64,000 bases of DNA from CAVUOA01 sp963742955 (GTDB lineage Bacteria; Bacteroidota; Ignavibacteria; Tepidaquicellales; OLB5), in contig CAVUOA010000008.1 of the NCBI GenBank assembly GCA_963742955.1, forward strand, positions 1,054,001 through 1,118,000. Direction: 5' to 3'. Position 1 is the first letter of the stretch, and each line of letters opens with the position of its first letter. The position numbers and the translations under genes are program-made. The notes under the pieces were generated by a model. The model ran no database searches and was not told the origin of the DNA. It saw nothing but the letters and a program-made list of their open reading frames with translations. Below are positions 61,410 to 64,000 of this stretch, piece after piece.

Positions 61410-61943
61410 TTAACAATACATTTCCAAATTTATGTTATGTATGTTGAATAAGAAACGCACTTTCCCGCTGTAGCCGTTATCACCCGTATCATTCTCGAAC
61501 GAAACATTCTCACCGTCATTGATTACGTAAAAATTCTCTTTCAGTTTATCTTCCAGTATTTCTCTCAAATCGTTGCCGACTATAATAATCTTAACAACCC
61601 TCCTGCCCGTAATGCTCTTTAAATCTTTCTTCAGTTCATTAAAATTATCAAGTATAGCCTCACGTTTTTTCTTTTTGCCTTTGATATTATTAAGCGGCTT
61701 ATTAACAGCATACATTACAAGATACCCCAGCCGCGCAAATTCCTTCAGCCCGTTCTTCTTAACAATGGGATTAAACGGAATAAAACACTTCATCATTTTT
61801 TTAAAGAGCGGTTCATTTACCGAGCCGGTTTCATCATAGAAATACCCTCCCCTTGCCGGGGGAGATTCAAAAAGAAAAATCACCCTGCAGTGAGAAGGAG
61901 TGTATTTCTTTCTTAATTTTACGTAATATTCTTCGCTGTGCAA
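61410..61943 (-). CDS. Hypothetical protein, possible uracil-DNA-glycosylase fold
   Basis: 177 residues. RVIFLFESPPARGGYFYDE and VKIIIVGNDLRE are reminiscent of the UDG superfamily (ESPP motif and a late strand), but the match is weak. A central Lys-rich stretch (KGKKKKREAI) precedes a helix. Lies between serS and the RmlD-like gene on the same strand with short gaps (15 and 4 bases), so co-transcription is likely. Confidence 0.5.
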   Translation of the reverse strand: MHSEEYYVKLRKKYTPSHCRVIFLFESPPARGGYFYDETGSVNEPLFKKMMKCFIPFNPIVKKNGLKEFARLGYLVMYAVNKPLNNIKGKKKKREAILDNFNELKKDLKSITGRRVVKIIIVGNDLREILEDKLKENFYVINDGENVSFENDTGDNGYSGKVRFLFNIHNINLEMYC

Positions 61944-61947
61944 TTTC

Positions 61948-62856
61948 TTACATCCCCAGCTGTGATTTCAGCATATAGAGTCCATCGGTAACATTAAGCG
62001 GTTTCATACCAAGCTCGCTTTCGGCTTTAAGCAGAATGAAGCTTGAGTTCATCGGTCTTGGCGCGGGCTGGTTGAGCTCCGCCGTTTTTATAGGAATAAT
62101 CAATCCCCTGTCAAATTCAAAAATATCGGCAAGCTTAAGCGCAAACTCGTAACGGTTGATGTATTCGCTCCCGCATACATTGTAAATTCCAGCGCGTTCC
62201 CGCTCAACTATTCTAAGCAGAGCCAGTCCCAAATCATCAACCATTGTAGGCATGCCGTACTGGTCATTAACTATATTAACAGGCTCATTGTTTTTAAGCT
62301 TATCAACAAGCCAAAGCGCAAAGTTCTTTTTAACATTTGTCCCCGTGCCGTAAATTATCATTGTTCTGATAATAGTATGATTCACCCCGCTTGCTGTCAG
62401 TGCGTTCTCGCTTGCAAGCTTGGCTTTGCCGTAGAAGCTCAGCGGGTTGGGAGTTGCATTCTCGTCATACCCTCCGTGAATACCATCAAAAATATAATCG
62501 GTAGAAATATGAATAATTTTAGATGAATTGAATCTCGAGGCAATAATTAAATGTTTAACTGCGTCAACGTTCACGCGCCAGCTAAGCTCTCTTTCGGTCT
62601 CACACCCGTCAACGTTTGTGAATGCAGCTGCGTTAATTATAAGGTCAGGCATATATTCTTTAACTGCTTTTTTAACGCTCTCTTTATTTGTAATATCCAG
62701 CGGTAAATAGCTGTATTTACGGGGTTCTTCAGCTTTTTCAGCAAGGTCGGAAAGCAGCAGTTCGTGGTCGGTTTCACGAGCAAATACCTCAGCAGTTTTC
62801 TGTCCCAGAAGTCCGTTGGCACCGGTTAATAATATTTTCAACTTTTCATTTTTCAT
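61948..62856 (-). CDS. NAD(P)-dependent SDR, dTDP-4-dehydrorhamnose reductase (RmlD)-like
   Basis: 302 residues. Nucleotide-binding ILLTGANGLLGQKTAEVF, DITNKESVKKAVKEYMPD, STDYIFDGIHGGYDE, active site YGKAKLASE, and GTGTNVKKNFALWLVDKLKN are typical. RmlD completes dTDP-rhamnose; no other rml gene is in the window, so the substrate could differ. Its start overlaps the upstream kinase gene by 4 bases. Confidence 0.85.
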   Translation of the reverse strand: MKNEKLKILLTGANGLLGQKTAEVFARETDHELLLSDLAEKAEEPRKYSYLPLDITNKESVKKAVKEYMPDLIINAAAFTNVDGCETERELSWRVNVDAVKHLIIASRFNSSKIIHISTDYIFDGIHGGYDENATPNPLSFYGKAKLASENALTASGVNHTIIRTMIIYGTGTNVKKNFALWLVDKLKNNEPVNIVNDQYGMPTMVDDLGLALLRIVERERAGIYNVCGSEYINRYEFALKLADIFEFDRGLIIPIKTAELNQPAPRPMNSSFILLKAESELGMKPLNVTDGLYMLKSQLGM

Positions 62857-63821
62857 TTTAATTTATGAAGCTCCTCAACTCCTCTTAACGTGCTTTTTAA
62901 GCTTGACATACGGTTTGCAAATTTTAATCCCGCTGAATAATCCTGCAATTTGTTAGTAATGTTCTTGTAAAAGAAACTTGCCGAAAATACATCACCACAG
63001 CCGGTTGAATCAGCAAAGTTATGCGACTCTATTGCGGGCAAATCGGTTTTATCAATTTCCGAATATGTCTCTCCCATTGATTTTTTTTCGACTTTGCGGA
63101 ATAAGCTTACTCCGCGCTTACCTCTTGTAATTACAAGCGCTTTGCCCCGCCTGGGGTCCCCTGTTTTGAGAACTGTCTCCGCAAATTCATATTCGCTTAA
63201 TTTTTTACCCGGCATAGCGTTCATTTCAGATTCGTTCATCTGTAAAGTATCGGATTGTGCGCACCATTTTTCCCAATCAGCCACTGCGGATTGTGTCCGG
63301 TTGCCTTCCGCATCTGTTTGCATTACAATGTTGTGCAGGTCAGTGTGAATATACCCCTTGAAATTTTCTCTAACACCCCTAAGAGTATCAAGCGTAACGT
63401 CAACTCCTGAGACCATATTAATCAGAAGTCCGTCAAGTTTTGTTAATACAGGCTCTATCTGTGCATATTCAATCGGAAGAGTCGGCTCGGTTGAGCTTTC
63501 TTCACGGTCATAAGTTTTAGGTTTACCTGTTTCAGGACACTCGAACTCAACATCCATACCTTTATAAAACAGCTTAACGACACGTGTCTTGTGTTCGGCC
63601 TTATTTATATATTCAGTTTTTATGTTCGGAAATCCCTTAAGGAATGAAACTATATTATCATATTCATCAGAACCGAGATTCATAATAGGATACACTTCAT
63701 CCTTATCGGCAATCACAGCAAGTGATACGACCGAATACAGCACACCGCCCAGGCTTTTGGATGTTTTGCCCCCGCGGTGGATAAAATCTATACAAGGTTC
63801 TCCTATTACTCCGAATTTCAT
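62853..63821 (-). CDS. PfkB-family carbohydrate kinase
   Basis: 322 residues. The C-terminal signature DSTGCGDVFSASFFYK with catalytic Asp and the anion hole is present, and ALVITRGKRGVSLFR precedes it. The N-terminus (IGEPCIDFIHRGG, SLGGVLYSVVSLA) is also family-like. Sugar substrate unknown. Overlaps the downstream RmlD-like gene, so both could act on one sugar-nucleotide path. Confidence 0.85.
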   Translation of the reverse strand: MKFGVIGEPCIDFIHRGGKTSKSLGGVLYSVVSLAVIADKDEVYPIMNLGSDEYDNIVSFLKGFPNIKTEYINKAEHKTRVVKLFYKGMDVEFECPETGKPKTYDREESSTEPTLPIEYAQIEPVLTKLDGLLINMVSGVDVTLDTLRGVRENFKGYIHTDLHNIVMQTDAEGNRTQSAVADWEKWCAQSDTLQMNESEMNAMPGKKLSEYEFAETVLKTGDPRRGKALVITRGKRGVSLFRKVEKKSMGETYSEIDKTDLPAIESHNFADSTGCGDVFSASFFYKNITNKLQDYSAGLKFANRMSSLKSTLRGVEELHKLK

Positions 63822-64000
63822 TTAACTGTAGAAAATTTCCTTAACCTTATTTTCAAGCTCATCTGTAAATTCAATATCAACCGCTTTGCAGTTTTCCGTT
63901 ACCTGCAGTTTGCGTGATGCGCCGATAATTGCTGATGTAACATTAGAGGTTCTTAAACACCAGGCAAGAGAGAACTGCGCAAGAGTTACACCCATTTCAT
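63822..64000 (-). CDS. Aldo/keto reductase, C-terminal end (partial)
   Basis: About 59 residues run off the window's end. GVTLAQFSLAWCLRTSNV, TSAIIGASRKLQVTENCKA and the closing helix match the end of the voltage-channel beta-subunit-like AKR group. It ends immediately before the PfkB start (stop 63822-63824, ATG 63821), so the genes are in one operon. Confidence 0.85.
   Translation of the reverse strand, partial: EMGVTLAQFSLAWCLRTSNVTSAIIGASRKLQVTENCKAVDIEFTDELENKVKEIFYS

Overview
The window looks like a chromosomal stretch from a member of the Bacteroidota/Ignavibacteriota (FCB) lineage. The supporting signs are C-terminal type IX secretion (Por) sorting domains on several secreted proteins, an alternative complex III (Act) operon feeding an A2-type cytochrome oxidase, few strong Shine-Dalgarno sites, and a 16S-Ile-Ala-23S-5S rRNA operon. 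Placement in Ignavibacteria is my reading of the overall gene style; a 16S search of 21758-23278 would settle it.

Layout. 1-1413: end of a biotin-dependent carboxylase cluster (carboxyltransferase beta, OadG-like small protein, biotin carrier). 1481-10027: mixed genes (ThyX, secreted esterase, protein-glutaminase-like protein, DinB-like protein, methyltransferase, T9SS phosphoesterase, FecR-domain protein). 10174-16343: a defence/restriction-modification island. A five-gene minus-strand operon encodes an XRE regulator, a cytosine-C5 methyltransferase, a double-GHKL ATPase/histidine kinase, a receiver-domain protein and a DUF3883 protein; vsr converges on it. 16344-17854: repeat-rich non-coding DNA. 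17855-23278: rRNA operon (minus). 23651-31413: YbjN-like genes, trypsin-like protease, SRAP and DUF72 genes, CHAD, hydrolase. 31497-36566: DJ-1/PfpI, SixA, two thymidylate-kinase-like genes, Ppx/GppA and truA. 36685-38164: DoxX, cupin and a small membrane protein. 38279-53823: a respiratory supercluster (ActA, small protein, ActB, ActC, ActD-ActE fusion, ActF, cytochrome c, SCO, oxidase I, III, IV, II, heme O synthase, membrane cytochrome c). 53993-59592: DinB and three broken secreted-protein genes. 59671-64000: DUF423, serS, a possible UDG-fold protein, an RmlD-like reductase, a PfkB kinase and the end of an aldo/keto reductase.

How it works together. The respiratory block would take electrons from menaquinol through ACIII to cytochrome c and then to the A2-type oxidase; SCO and CtaB supply CuA and heme assembly. 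CHAD, SixA, Tmk-like and Ppx genes form a polyphosphate-flavoured neighbourhood. The island combines DNA methylation with what looks like a two-component relay, which is the most unusual system here.

A caution runs through the whole window. At least fifteen genes are interrupted by one-base frame changes, many beside homopolymers, and these include serS and truA, which should be intact. The respiratory operon is almost free of them. Many of the breaks are therefore probably read or assembly indels, but the very dense cluster in the island (11359-15180) could include real decay. Coordinates given for broken genes span the reconstructed whole gene.
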